Positions 33,269 to 42,195 of a stretch of DNA of 64,000 bases are shown here, piece by piece. The notes beneath the pieces are model-generated. The model worked only from the letters and a program-made list of their open reading frames with translations, ran no database searches and was not told the DNA's origin. The DNA is from CAG-791 sp045546175. GTDB lineage: Bacteria; Bacillota; Clostridia; Lachnospirales; Lachnospiraceae. The stretch's first letter is position 1. The number at the start of each line of letters is the position of its first letter. The position numbers were made by a program, and so were the translations under genes. The stretch covers positions 1 to 64,000 of the forward strand of contig JAZQCI010000090.1 of NCBI GenBank assembly GCA_045546175.1, written 5' to 3'.

Positions 33269-34081
33269 TCAGTCTTTTGACGCGTTCATCTGCGCAGATT
33301 TCTTAATACAGGCGACCGTTCCTTCCATTACCGCGCTTCGCAGGCCCTTCTCCTCGAGAACTCTGACAGCCTCGATCGTCGTCCCTGCCGGGGACGTGAC
33401 CATATCCTTGAGCTCCCCGGGATGCTTTCCGGTATCGAGCATCATCTTTGCGCTGCCCAGGACCGCCTGGCCGACGAACTTGTAGGCTTGGGCTCTGGGC
33501 ATGCCTGCCAGAACGACGGCGTCCGCCATGGCTTCCATGAACATGAACACATAGGCCGGGGAGCTTCCGCTCACGCCGGTCACCGCGTCAAACAGGTTTT
33601 CCGGCAAGATCTCAAACAGTCCGAACGTCCTGCACAGGTCGCCTACGGTCTCCATCTCTTCGCCGCTCACCGCTTCACTGCAGCAGCCGGCCGTCATGCC
33701 GGCGCCCACGAGAGCCGGCGTGTTGGGCATGAGCCGCACGATACGCACACTCTCTCCCAGCATCTTCTTGAAATAGGCGATGCTGCGGCCCGCCACGATG
33801 CTGACCACCAGCTGGTCGCCGCGGATCATGTCCCCGATCTCCTCGAGCACGCCGTCCAGGAACTGCGGTTTTACAGACAGAAAGAGAATGGACGCATTCT
33901 GCGCCACTTCGCGATTATCCGTAGTCATCTCTATGGAATACTGCTCCCTCGCGCGCTCCGCGCCCTTCTGCGACCTGCATGACCCTATGATGTCCTCCGG
34001 CTGCGCCTTGCCGCTTCTGAGGATCCCGCCGATCATGGCACCTGCCATATTTCCTACGCCGATAAAACCTAATTTCTTCAT
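33269..34081 (-). CDS. proC: Pyrroline-5-carboxylate reductase
   Basis: Last step of proline synthesis, reducing P5C with NAD(P)H. 270 residues. N-terminal Rossmann motif 'IGVGNMAGAMIGG' (residues 5-17), 'LFLSVKPQ', 'RLMPNTPALVGAGM' and the C-terminal P5CR signature 'LGSAKMMLDTGKHPGELKDMV' (part) are all present. Start chosen at 34081, 5 bp after AGGAGG. Adjacent to the LCP gene (91-bp gap) but without an evident functional tie. Confidence 0.95.
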   Translation of the reverse strand: MKKLGFIGVGNMAGAMIGGILRSGKAQPEDIIGSCRSQKGAERAREQYSIEMTTDNREVAQNASILFLSVKPQFLDGVLEEIGDMIRGDQLVVSIVAGRSIAYFKKMLGESVRIVRLMPNTPALVGAGMTAGCCSEAVSGEEMETVGDLCRTFGLFEILPENLFDAVTGVSGSSPAYVFMFMEAMADAVVLAGMPRAQAYKFVGQAVLGSAKMMLDTGKHPGELKDMVTSPAGTTIEAVRVLEEKGLRSAVMEGTVACIKKSAQMNASKD

Positions 34082-34213
34082 TCTGCCTCCTGCCTTCATG
34101 CATTGGTTCTTGCCTGCCGTTCCCGACAGGGGTAATCTACTAATTAAGTGAACACAAGTTTAAATGATCACAATTCAATAACACAGACAAAATTCTACTA
34201 CAAGGTAACCCAT

Positions 34214-36163
34214 ATGCTTAAGTCAACTGTACGCTGCATCGATGAACGCCGGTGCCGCATTTTATACAAGTTCCGCAGCTTCTCACTGTTTTGCCTGCTC
34301 CTTGCCGCCGCCATCCTGCTCGCCTCCTGCGGCGGATCGCCGCAGACACAGGAAAAACGGCAGGTCTGCAAGAATCTTGCTTCCTATGAGATTCCTCTCT
34401 CCTCCGGCCGGGGCGCCCTCTATGAGATCACTGCGCCGTGCCGCCCCGAGGAGGGAAAGATCCTCTGCTGCGCCGGGATGTACGACGAGACTCATGTTCT
34501 CCTTCTGGAGGGCGAAAAAGCCGCGGACGGGGCTATTGCGGGCTATTCCGTGCAGCTCCTCGATCTCACCGATTTCGAAAGGAAGGAACTTTACACCTTC
34601 TTGGGAGAGGAAGTGCCGGGAAGCGGCAGCTCCTCGCTCATCAGTTTCCTCTCGGCCGACCCTCTGGTCCTTCACGACGCGGAAAACGGCATTCTGTACA
34701 GGCCCGGCAGCAGCCCCGAGGCGGTCGTCCTTCCCGCATACCTCAGAGACAGCCAGCCTTACTGGATTGACGGACGTCTGCTTCTCTCCTCCGACAGAGG
34801 CATTCTATATGAAATCACGGAAAACGGACGACTTTCTGTCACATGGACTCTCCCTTGTGAATACGGGGCCTTCACGCCGGTCGTGAGCGGAGCAGAAGGC
34901 AAGCTCACTTTTTCCACCTATTCCAGGCGCGACCCGTCCCTGCAGGTCTACGTGGATGTCGACCCCGCCGGCGGCGGGAGCGACTATTATCTCTCCGACA
35001 TAAATCCGTCCAGGTTTTCCGCCTGTTCGGACGGACTCCTTCTGGGTTCCACATTCCGGACAAAGCCCGCCGTCTCCGTCTGTTCCCCTTCGGACCATGT
35101 CAAAGAAGAGATGACATTGCCGGATGACATAATCGCCCTCCTGAGTGCAGAGGACGCCGCACCGGAGCCGGACAGCACCGCAGGCGCCGCGCCGGATTCC
35201 GGAGACGCGAAGGACTCTTTCCTGGCTTTTTCCACCTGTCCCCTGTCTCTGTGCGAGGACTGGTGCTTATGGCTTCTCTGCGATGAAGAAGGCCGTCCGG
35301 TGCACTTATACTTGTGGGACACCGCCTCCTGCCGGGGTGAGCAGTGGGATGGACCCTCTACTTCCGAGTACGCCGCGCCGGAAACCGTCGACTACGGTGA
35401 TCTCACCAAAAGAGCACAGGCTCTGGAAGACAGATACGGCATCCGCGTCCTGATCGGCGCCAATGTCCCCGCTGAATTCGCGGATTACAGCGCGCAGCCT
35501 TTTGAGGAGCAGGCCACCATCGACGGCTCCCTGTCCGTTCTGGAAAATGTTCTCTCCTATTATCCGGACAATTACTTTGAGGCTCTCAAGGGAACGTATT
35601 ACAGAGATGTCGCCTTCTACCTGACAGGCGCGCTCAGTCCCCTGAATGCACAGACCAATATTTCCAATGCCGGCGCCTTTGCCACGGAGTCCAACGGGAC
35701 CATGCAGCTCGCCTTCGATCTTAACGATGACCTGAGCCCCGACACCGTGATCCACGAGCTTACGCATGCGGCGGACTACCGCTTCGCAGGGGAAGGATCC
35801 CTGGACGAGGAGGCCTGGAACGGCCTGAATCCGGAAGGCTTCTCCTACTATTACGCCTACATCGACGAGACAGGCGAGAGCTATGAATACTCCGGAAGCC
35901 TCGATCACACGGCCATGGGAGGCTCTGCCCCCGACGACGTCTGGTTTATCGATCCCTACAGCAAGACATTTCCCATGGAGGACAGGGCCCGCCTGATGGA
36001 GAATCTTCTGTCCGGAAAGTCCCCGTACGAGGAGTGCTTTGCCGGCCGCCATGTGCAGGAAAAGCTGACCTTCTACTTCCGTTTTCTCAGGGAGACCCTG
36101 GGCGATGATTCCTGGCCGCAGCAGACGGCCTGGGAAGAAGCGCTCTCAAAGTTCGCGGAGTGA
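34214..36163 (+). CDS. Predicted lipoprotein with a gluzincin-like metallopeptidase domain
   Basis: 649 residues. A lipoprotein signal ends in the lipobox 'ILLASC' (Cys39), so it should be anchored outside the membrane. The middle (about 60-400) is rich in beta-type repeats resembling a propeller. The C-terminal domain has 'DTVIHELTHAADYRF' (HExxH, H514/H518) and a downstream 'FPMEDRARLME' whose Glu589 is a plausible third zinc ligand. This looks like an extracellular zinc peptidase of unknown target. Start chosen at the ATG 34214 after AAGG; a GTG at 34148 is also open. A lone plus-strand gene between proC and the HAD gene. Confidence 0.78.
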   Translation: MLKSTVRCIDERRCRILYKFRSFSLFCLLLAAAILLASCGGSPQTQEKRQVCKNLASYEIPLSSGRGALYEITAPCRPEEGKILCCAGMYDETHVLLLEGEKAADGAIAGYSVQLLDLTDFERKELYTFLGEEVPGSGSSSLISFLSADPLVLHDAENGILYRPGSSPEAVVLPAYLRDSQPYWIDGRLLLSSDRGILYEITENGRLSVTWTLPCEYGAFTPVVSGAEGKLTFSTYSRRDPSLQVYVDVDPAGGGSDYYLSDINPSRFSACSDGLLLGSTFRTKPAVSVCSPSDHVKEEMTLPDDIIALLSAEDAAPEPDSTAGAAPDSGDAKDSFLAFSTCPLSLCEDWCLWLLCDEEGRPVHLYLWDTASCRGEQWDGPSTSEYAAPETVDYGDLTKRAQALEDRYGIRVLIGANVPAEFADYSAQPFEEQATIDGSLSVLENVLSYYPDNYFEALKGTYYRDVAFYLTGALSPLNAQTNISNAGAFATESNGTMQLAFDLNDDLSPDTVIHELTHAADYRFAGEGSLDEEAWNGLNPEGFSYYYAYIDETGESYEYSGSLDHTAMGGSAPDDVWFIDPYSKTFPMEDRARLMENLLSGKSPYEECFAGRHVQEKLTFYFRFLRETLGDDSWPQQTAWEEALSKFAE

Positions 36164-36184
36164 GGAGCTTTCACGCAAGGCGCC

Positions 36185-36925
36185 TCACCCCAGCTTTTCG
36201 ATGGCCTGTGCCACGGAGAGGACGATCTCGTCCGCCGCTTCCCTCAGCTTTAAAGGGGCGTCTGGGAAAGTAAATCCGACGTCGGAAGCCTGAAGGAGAG
36301 GCAGGTCGTTGAACGAATCTCCGATTCCGCCCAGCTTGTCGATCCCGAAGTGCTCCTTGACTTTGGCGGCTCCTGTCCCCTTGGAACAGCCTGCCGCTAC
36401 CACGTCCACATTTCTCACATTCTGATACGGCGCGGCGTAAGCGCCGTATTTTTCTTTGATGGCCATGGCGGCCTCTGCCGCCGCCTTCTCGTCTTTAAAG
36501 CGCATGGAGATGCCGTAAATAGCGTCCTGCGGCAGCTCTGCAAAGTCTTTAATGCAGATCTGCAGGGGATATTCGGCTTTTCCCAAGGTATAGACTTTTC
36601 CGCCCGCGTGGACGACCATCACGGCTTCGCTGTCGTAGTCCTTCATGATCGCCTGCGTCGTCTGCGGCGAAAGAGCATGGCTGTCCAGTATATTGCCTTT
36701 TCCGTCAACGATGAGCGCGCCGCTCACCGAGATGATGAAGTCGGGATGCATAAAGCTCCCCACCGTGTCCAGAATGCTGTCGGGGGATCTGCCCGTGCAG
36801 ATCCCGAAGCATCCGCCCCGCTTCTGGTAAAAGAGGATCTCAAAGATATCCTGTGCCCTGAACCTCTCCTCGGTGTCCATAAAGAACAGCGTGTTGTCAA
36901 AATCACTTGCAAGTGCAGTTTTCAA
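36185..36925 (-). CDS. HAD-superfamily (Cof-type) phosphatase
   Basis: 246 residues. Motif I 'ASDFDNTL' (residues 6-13; Asp8 nucleophile, Asp10), motif II 'CTGRS', and motif IV 'GGIGDSFNDLPLL' near residue 200 define a Cof-type HAD hydrolase with a type C2 cap. Substrate unknown; relatives dephosphorylate sugar phosphates or flavin/PLP intermediates. It starts 10 bp after the hybrid kinase stop and is the last gene of the eight-gene run 45480-36185. Confidence 0.88.
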   Translation of the reverse strand: MKTALASDFDNTLFFMDTEERFRAQDIFEILFYQKRGGCFGICTGRSPDSILDTVGSFMHPDFIISVSGALIVDGKGNILDSHALSPQTTQAIMKDYDSEAVMVVHAGGKVYTLGKAEYPLQICIKDFAELPQDAIYGISMRFKDEKAAAEAAMAIKEKYGAYAAPYQNVRNVDVVAAGCSKGTGAAKVKEHFGIDKLGGIGDSFNDLPLLQASDVGFTFPDAPLKLREAADEIVLSVAQAIEKLG

Positions 36926-36935
36926 ATTCTTCTCC

Positions 36936-39479
36936 TTATATGTCTTCCGGCGTATCCTGCGGCGTCATCACCTGCTCCAGGACCAGCTTGATGGCCTCGG
37001 GCTCCACCGGTTTGGCGATATAGGCGTTCATACCCGCGCTGCGGGCTCTCTCCATATCCTCTTCAAACGCGTTCGCCGTCATCGCGATGATCGGAAGCCG
37101 GGCGTGCTCGTTGTCGTGCATCTTCCTTATACTTCTGGCCGCCTCATAGCCGTCGATGCCCGGCATCTGGATGTCCATCAGCACGGCGTCAAAATATCCC
37201 CGGTCGGATCTTCGGATCATATTGATCGAGGTCTCTCCGTCCTCCGCCGTCTCAATCAGGTACCCCTCGTCTTCAAGCAGTTCCTTGGCGATCTCGCGGT
37301 TGAGCGCATTATCTTCCACGACCAGGATCCTGGTCTCGCTCTTTTTCTTCTTTACAGGCGCATCTGCCGCCTTGCTGAACACCGCGTAGCGGGAGGACGA
37401 CGCGCTCTCGGACGATATGTCCGCCGCCTGCGTCTCGCCGCTCTCTCTGCCCTTGTAGCGCATGGCGAGGTTCACAGTGACTACGGACCCTCTTCCCTGC
37501 CGGCTGTCTATCGTCATGGAGCCGCCCATGGAATCCACGATTCCCTTACAGATCGACATTCCCAGGCCGCTTCCCATCACTTTGCTGACAGTGGAATTGT
37601 TCTCTCTCTCAAAGGGCTCGAAGATACGCTTCTGGAATTCTTTGCTCATTCCGATCCCCGTATCGCTTATGACGAACTCCAGGGCAAAATACCCGACGGG
37701 AGCTCCGATCCCCTCTGTGAGCGACATGCGGACCCTGCCCTGCCTGGGGGTATATTTGACCGCGTTGCTCAGAAGGTTCAGCAGAAGCTGTGTGACCCTG
37801 AGTTTGTCGCAGAGCACATAATCCGGGATATTTTCGGCGACCCGGAATTCGTACTCATGCCTGTGAGACAAAATCTCCGGTTTGATCAGGTCCGTCACTT
37901 CCTGTACGATCTCCCGGATATCGACCCAGGTCTCCTCGAGCACCATTCTTCCGCTCTCGATGCGGCTCATGTCCAGAACGTTGTTGATCAGCTGCAGCAG
38001 ATGGTTGCTGGACGCGATAATCTTATCCAGACTGTCCCTGACCCTGACCGGTTCGTTTATATGCGCGGAAGCAATATTTGCAAATCCTATGATGGCGTTC
38101 ATAGGCGTTCGGATGTCATGGGACATGTTGGACAGGAAGGTGTTCTTGGCGTCGGCCGCGTGCCTGGCCTGTTCCAGGGCGTCCTCCAGAAGTCTCCTCT
38201 TTCGGAGTTCTTCCTGTCTCTCCTCCTCAATGTTGGCAAATCCCAGCAGGATCTGCATCTGCCTTCCGCTGCCGATCCGCACGCACTTTACCTGATAGTA
38301 CTGCGGCGCGCCGGTGTTTCCGCTTCTGAAGGAGAAGGTAAACCCGTTTTTCTTTTCCAGCGTCTTCCGGATCGTATCGATGCTGAGAAGCCGGATGAAA
38401 TTTTCCCTGTCCTGCCTGTAGACTCCCTTGTAGGCGAAGGCCTCAACGGTATCCGAATAACTGGGCAGAAATACGCTGCTGTACTTTGTCGTGATCGTGT
38501 CCTGGCGCCTGTAGATATCGTAGGAGTCCGTCTCAAGGTCCACGAAATAGACCGACTCGTAATCGCCGGTCAGACCCATGATCAGGTCCAGGCGCCTTGT
38601 ATTCTCGAACTCAATCTTCTTGCGCTCCGTGATATCGCGCATGATAATCACGGCCATGATGTCGCCGGTCACCTCGTTCTTGGACAGCGCGATGATCTCC
38701 CTGAGCCAGACGCGGTTTCCGAACTTATCCTGCACCATGTATTCGATCCAGGGATCTCTCTCCCCCATCCCGTACATAGTGATCAGGTTCTCTCTTTTCA
38801 CCAGTTCCCGGAACTGCTCCGCGTTGTCGGACAGGATCCTCGTGGCCCAATACTCCGTATAGCTGTCAAAATCTCCGGGTATTTCGAAGCCCCTGTCAGT
38901 GTAGTACAGGTCTTCATTCCGGTTGATGTAGGAGATCACTTTATTGCGGGTGACGTTGATCTCAAAGGTGGAGATGGAGTCGAAGGCCAGGACACCTTTG
39001 ATCAGCTTTTCTCTCTCCTCGTTCAGCCTGCGCTCCGTCGGGGACGTGATTATAGTGTGCCCTTCTTTCAGGATCTTCTCGTTCTCCGCCATCTGCCCTT
39101 TTTCCTCTTTGGGAATGCAGGCAAATACTTTGACGGGAACGCCGCCCTGCTTTTCCAGGATGCGGTTCTCTACCTTCATCCATCTCCCGTCCTTCATCTG
39201 ATATGAGAGCGTGAAGCTGTTTCTGTCCGCCAACACCTTCCGGATGTTCTCAATACTTCCAATCATCTCGCGCCATGCGCTGTACTCCGGTTCCAGCATG
39301 CTGTAGCTGTAGATTCTGTTGAATTCGGAATATTTCTTCTGTTTTACCGGATCCTCCCAGGTCTCCTGCTCGGCCTCCAGTATTTTGACGATCGTATCCT
39401 TCTCGAGATCGATCAAATAAATGCGGCAGTAGCTGTCCAGAAAAGAACGTAATAACTCATCTTTGTATTTATCGATCAT
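36936..39479 (-). CDS. PAS-containing hybrid sensor histidine kinase / response regulator
   Basis: 847 residues, without evident membrane segments, so probably a cytoplasmic sensor. The N-terminal half (1-410) contains two or three PAS-like units, one around 'RDITERKKIEFENTRRLDLI'. The kinase core follows: H box 'SHDIRTPMNAIIGFA' (about 440), N box 'NLLSNAVKYTP', 'DTGIGMS' and 'GSGLGMSICKGIVD'. A receiver domain (about 700-835) has 'ILVVEDNALNREIA', phospho-acceptor 'DAVLMDIQMPG' and 'MTANAF'. It lacks a DNA-binding output domain, so the signal must pass to another protein. It sits inside the co-directional run with the MoxR/VWA genes. Confidence 0.93.
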   Translation of the reverse strand: MIDKYKDELLRSFLDSYCRIYLIDLEKDTIVKILEAEQETWEDPVKQKKYSEFNRIYSYSMLEPEYSAWREMIGSIENIRKVLADRNSFTLSYQMKDGRWMKVENRILEKQGGVPVKVFACIPKEEKGQMAENEKILKEGHTIITSPTERRLNEEREKLIKGVLAFDSISTFEINVTRNKVISYINRNEDLYYTDRGFEIPGDFDSYTEYWATRILSDNAEQFRELVKRENLITMYGMGERDPWIEYMVQDKFGNRVWLREIIALSKNEVTGDIMAVIIMRDITERKKIEFENTRRLDLIMGLTGDYESVYFVDLETDSYDIYRRQDTITTKYSSVFLPSYSDTVEAFAYKGVYRQDRENFIRLLSIDTIRKTLEKKNGFTFSFRSGNTGAPQYYQVKCVRIGSGRQMQILLGFANIEEERQEELRKRRLLEDALEQARHAADAKNTFLSNMSHDIRTPMNAIIGFANIASAHINEPVRVRDSLDKIIASSNHLLQLINNVLDMSRIESGRMVLEETWVDIREIVQEVTDLIKPEILSHRHEYEFRVAENIPDYVLCDKLRVTQLLLNLLSNAVKYTPRQGRVRMSLTEGIGAPVGYFALEFVISDTGIGMSKEFQKRIFEPFERENNSTVSKVMGSGLGMSICKGIVDSMGGSMTIDSRQGRGSVVTVNLAMRYKGRESGETQAADISSESASSSRYAVFSKAADAPVKKKKSETRILVVEDNALNREIAKELLEDEGYLIETAEDGETSINMIRRSDRGYFDAVLMDIQMPGIDGYEAARSIRKMHDNEHARLPIIAMTANAFEEDMERARSAGMNAYIAKPVEPEAIKLVLEQVMTPQDTPEDI

Positions 39480-39506
39480 CTCTCCTCCGCCCTCTCCATC
39501 AGGAGA

Positions 39507-40256
39507 TCAATAGTCGACTTTCATCAGGCACAGACCCTGTGCGGGCGCCGTAAAGCCCGCTTTGCTCCGGTCCCTGGCCTCAATGATCTTCGAGATGTCC
39601 TCCGGTTCTTTTTTGCCAAATCCCACTTCCAGAAGTGTCCCCGTCATGATCCGGACCATATTCTGGAGAAATCCGTTGCCGTGATAGTAGAATCTTATAT
39701 AATTGCCGCTCTGCTCGATCCGGATCACATCCACGACCCTGACGGTCGACTTCTTCATCCTGGCATTGCCGCAGAAGCTCTTGTAGTCATGCATGCCGGT
39801 CAGGTATTCGGCGGCGTCCCGCATGCGCGCAAGGTCCGGCTGCCGGTCCAGGACGGTCACATAGCGCCTGTCAAAGACCGGTTTGGTCTTCCCGCACCAG
39901 CAGGTGTATCGATAGGTCTTGCCGATGGCCTTAAAGCGGCTGTGAAAGCGCTCCGCGGCCAGCTTCACACTGTTTACGCTGATGTCGTCCGGGAGATACC
40001 GGTTCATGTAGTCCTGCACCTCCTCCTCGGACTTGTCCGTGTCGAGGAGTACGTTGCAGGTCATGGCCCTCGCGTGCACGCCCGCGTCCGTTCTTCCCGC
40101 GCCGATCACGGTCACGGACTCCCCTTCGGGGAGCTCCAGCATCTGGCTGAGCACTTTTTCAAGCTTCCCCTGGATGGTCATCTCTGTGTCCGGCTGGTGT
40201 TCCCAGCCAAAATAGCGCGTCCCGTCATAACTTACGACCATTTTGAAATTTTTCAA
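39507..40256 (-). CDS. truA: tRNA pseudouridine synthase A (first paralogue)
   Basis: 249 residues. Makes pseudouridine at tRNA positions 38-40. Catalytic motif 'GAGRTDAGVHA' (Asp near residue 56) and 'KTYRYTCWCG', 'HDYKSFCG', 'NGFLQNMVRIMTGTLLEVG' are intact. TTG start with AGGAGG 8 bp upstream. A second complete TruA is at 57589-58476 in the ribosomal block. This copy is the accessory one by position, between the PH-like gene and the hybrid kinase, so it may have a changed target or be a backup. Confidence 0.9.
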   Translation of the reverse strand: MKNFKMVVSYDGTRYFGWEHQPDTEMTIQGKLEKVLSQMLELPEGESVTVIGAGRTDAGVHARAMTCNVLLDTDKSEEEVQDYMNRYLPDDISVNSVKLAAERFHSRFKAIGKTYRYTCWCGKTKPVFDRRYVTVLDRQPDLARMRDAAEYLTGMHDYKSFCGNARMKKSTVRVVDVIRIEQSGNYIRFYYHGNGFLQNMVRIMTGTLLEVGFGKKEPEDISKIIEARDRSKAGFTAPAQGLCLMKVDY

Positions 40257-40297
40257 CCGTGCCCCTCCTTTCGCTGTCTCTTATTCTGTCTCTGATT

Positions 40298-40633
40298 TCA
40301 GTAGTTTTTCTTCAGGAGCGAAAACAGCCTGTCCGCCTCCCTTGCGCTTTCCAGCGTCAGGATCTCGACGCCGCCCTCGTGGATCACGCGGACCGTCGGC
40401 TGCTCTATGTGATAGCCGCCCATGGCGCTCTCCTCGTCCCGTCTCTCTCTGCCCGGGATCACGCCCCGGATCCTGTCCAGCGGCAGATACTTCCACGAAA
40501 ACCCGCCGCCGGGCATGTACAGAGCTCTGCCGCTCAGATGATATTGCTCGATGACCTCTGAGGTCCTGAAATCCCCTTTGGGATCCTCCATCTCAAACTC
40601 CGGCAGTACCGGCCTGTATCCCCAGAAAGCCAT
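40298..40633 (-). CDS. Small PH-like-fold hypothetical protein of the MoxR/VWA cluster
   Basis: 111 residues, soluble, no recognised family. Alternating strands and a final helix ('ESAREADRLFSLLKKNY') resemble a bacterial PH-like domain, a guess from pattern only. Start chosen at 40633, 2 bp after the AAA gene stop, with GGAGGA inside the end of that gene; longer frames overlap it out of frame. The tight linkage suggests a role with the MoxR ATPase and VWA protein. Confidence 0.65.
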   Translation of the reverse strand: MAFWGYRPVLPEFEMEDPKGDFRTSEVIEQYHLSGRALYMPGGGFSWKYLPLDRIRGVIPGRERRDEESAMGGYHIEQPTVRVIHEGGVEILTLESAREADRLFSLLKKNY

Positions 40634-40635
40634 GC

Positions 40636-42195
40636 TCAGTCCTCCAAAAGCTGCAGCGCCTCCTGCTGCAGCGCTTCCCTGCGGTCCTTCAGAAGCAGGA
40701 GCCGGTTGTACCTGTAATAGGCCTCGTTTCCGCACTCATTGACGAACTTGAGGCTGTAATATCCGGCCGTGAGTTCCGACAGAAACAGCACGATCTCCTG
40801 CCCCTCGCCGAATGTGGCCGACAGGAAGCGGAAACTGTTTGTGAGATGTCTGTCCGCGTCCGCGATCTCCTCTTTTCTGCGGCTCTCCGCCTCGTCGAAG
40901 GCCCGTTTCAGGAGGCTGAAGTCCTTTCTGGCATCCCCGCTTCCGTTCACCGCGAGGAGCTTCTCCATCTCCATGAGTCTCATACAGACCTTCTTTTCCG
41001 CCCTCTCGCTCTCTTTGTCCAGCATCCTGGCATTCTTTCGGCGGGCCATCTCCTTTTCGCACATGGTCCTGCGCGCTGCCAGGAGCTTTCGGGCGCTGCA
41101 GTCCTCCCGCGACAGGGAACCGTCCGATACCCCTCTCGCGGCCTCTTTCAGATCCGCCCGCAGGGCGGTCAGCTCCTCCAGAACGCGCTTCTGTACGCTC
41201 AGATTCTCCGCGTAAGACCGGAATTCCCCGTTCAGGCTGTCGATGAGGAGCCCCAGAATGCTGAGCTTCTCGTCAAATGGAGCTTCTCTGAGCGCCGCGC
41301 TCTCCTCGGGGACCGCCCCTTCCAGGATCTCCGGGATCCTGTACAGCGTGCGGTATTTGCTGTACAGCTCGTAATAGGACGCGAAGCCGGTCGCGATCTC
41401 AGGGTCCTGCAGGTACTGGATGCAGAGCCGCTCTCCGACCTCGATCCCCAGTTCCTCATAGACCTTGATGATCCTTGAGAGGTCTTCCCAGCCTCTCGCT
41501 GTCACGAACTGCCTGCCGTCGATCTGTGTTTTGACACTGTAAAAGTCCTTGCCGCGGATCTGGAGGTAGGACAGGATCGCGCCGTGGATGCCCGCCTGAT
41601 AGGCGTATTCTTTCCAGGCGGAGAAATCCTCCTCGATATCGATCCTCTTGACGCGGTCCAGCGTGACGATGTCGAAATCCCGGACAGACTTATTGTACTG
41701 GGGAGGGTTGCCCGCAGTGACAATGATAAAACCGTCCGGCACCTTGTGGTTTCCGAACATCTTGTACTGCAGAAACTGCAGCATGGTCGGAGCCAGCGTC
41801 TCCGAGACGCAGTTGATCTCGTCCAGGAAAAGGATTCCTTCGGAGATCCCGGAGGCCTCGATCTGATCATATACGGAGGCCACGATCTCGCTCATTGTGT
41901 ACTCCGTCACGGAATATTCCGTGCCGCCGTACTCCTTCTTTGATATAAACGGAAGTCCTATGGCGCTCTGTCTGGTGTGGTGCGTGATCGTATAGGAAAT
42001 CAGGCTGATCCCGCACTCTCCGGCCACCTGCTCCATGATGGCGGTCTTGCCGATCCCGGGAGGTCCCATGAGAAGGATCGGCCGCTGTCTCTCCGGAGGG
42101 ATCTCATAAGCCCCGGTCTCATCCTTCTTCAGATAAGCCCTGACTGTGTTGATCACTTCCTGCTTCGCTTCTTTGATGTTTACTTTAATGTTCAA
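40636..42195 (-). CDS. MoxR-type AAA+ ATPase
   Basis: 519 residues. Walker A 'GPPGIGKTAI' near residue 45, Walker B 'GILFLDEINCV' near 122, and sensor-1 'VTAGNPP' identify a MoxR/RavA-like AAA+ ATPase. A helical, Lys/Arg/Glu-rich C-terminal extension (about 320-519) is unusual for the family. MoxR proteins act as chaperones that load metal or assemble complexes with VWA-domain partners. The TTG start overlaps the VWA gene stop (TTGA), so the pair is translationally coupled. Confidence 0.88.
   Translation of the reverse strand: MNIKVNIKEAKQEVINTVRAYLKKDETGAYEIPPERQRPILLMGPPGIGKTAIMEQVAGECGISLISYTITHHTRQSAIGLPFISKKEYGGTEYSVTEYTMSEIVASVYDQIEASGISEGILFLDEINCVSETLAPTMLQFLQYKMFGNHKVPDGFIIVTAGNPPQYNKSVRDFDIVTLDRVKRIDIEEDFSAWKEYAYQAGIHGAILSYLQIRGKDFYSVKTQIDGRQFVTARGWEDLSRIIKVYEELGIEVGERLCIQYLQDPEIATGFASYYELYSKYRTLYRIPEILEGAVPEESAALREAPFDEKLSILGLLIDSLNGEFRSYAENLSVQKRVLEELTALRADLKEAARGVSDGSLSREDCSARKLLAARRTMCEKEMARRKNARMLDKESERAEKKVCMRLMEMEKLLAVNGSGDARKDFSLLKRAFDEAESRRKEEIADADRHLTNSFRFLSATFGEGQEIVLFLSELTAGYYSLKFVNECGNEAYYRYNRLLLLKDRREALQQEALQLLED

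Noticed and set aside
36873..39206. 777-codon open frame antisense to the hybrid kinase
   Set aside because: The product is a His/Leu/Asp-rich shadow; the kinase on the other strand has all catalytic motifs.
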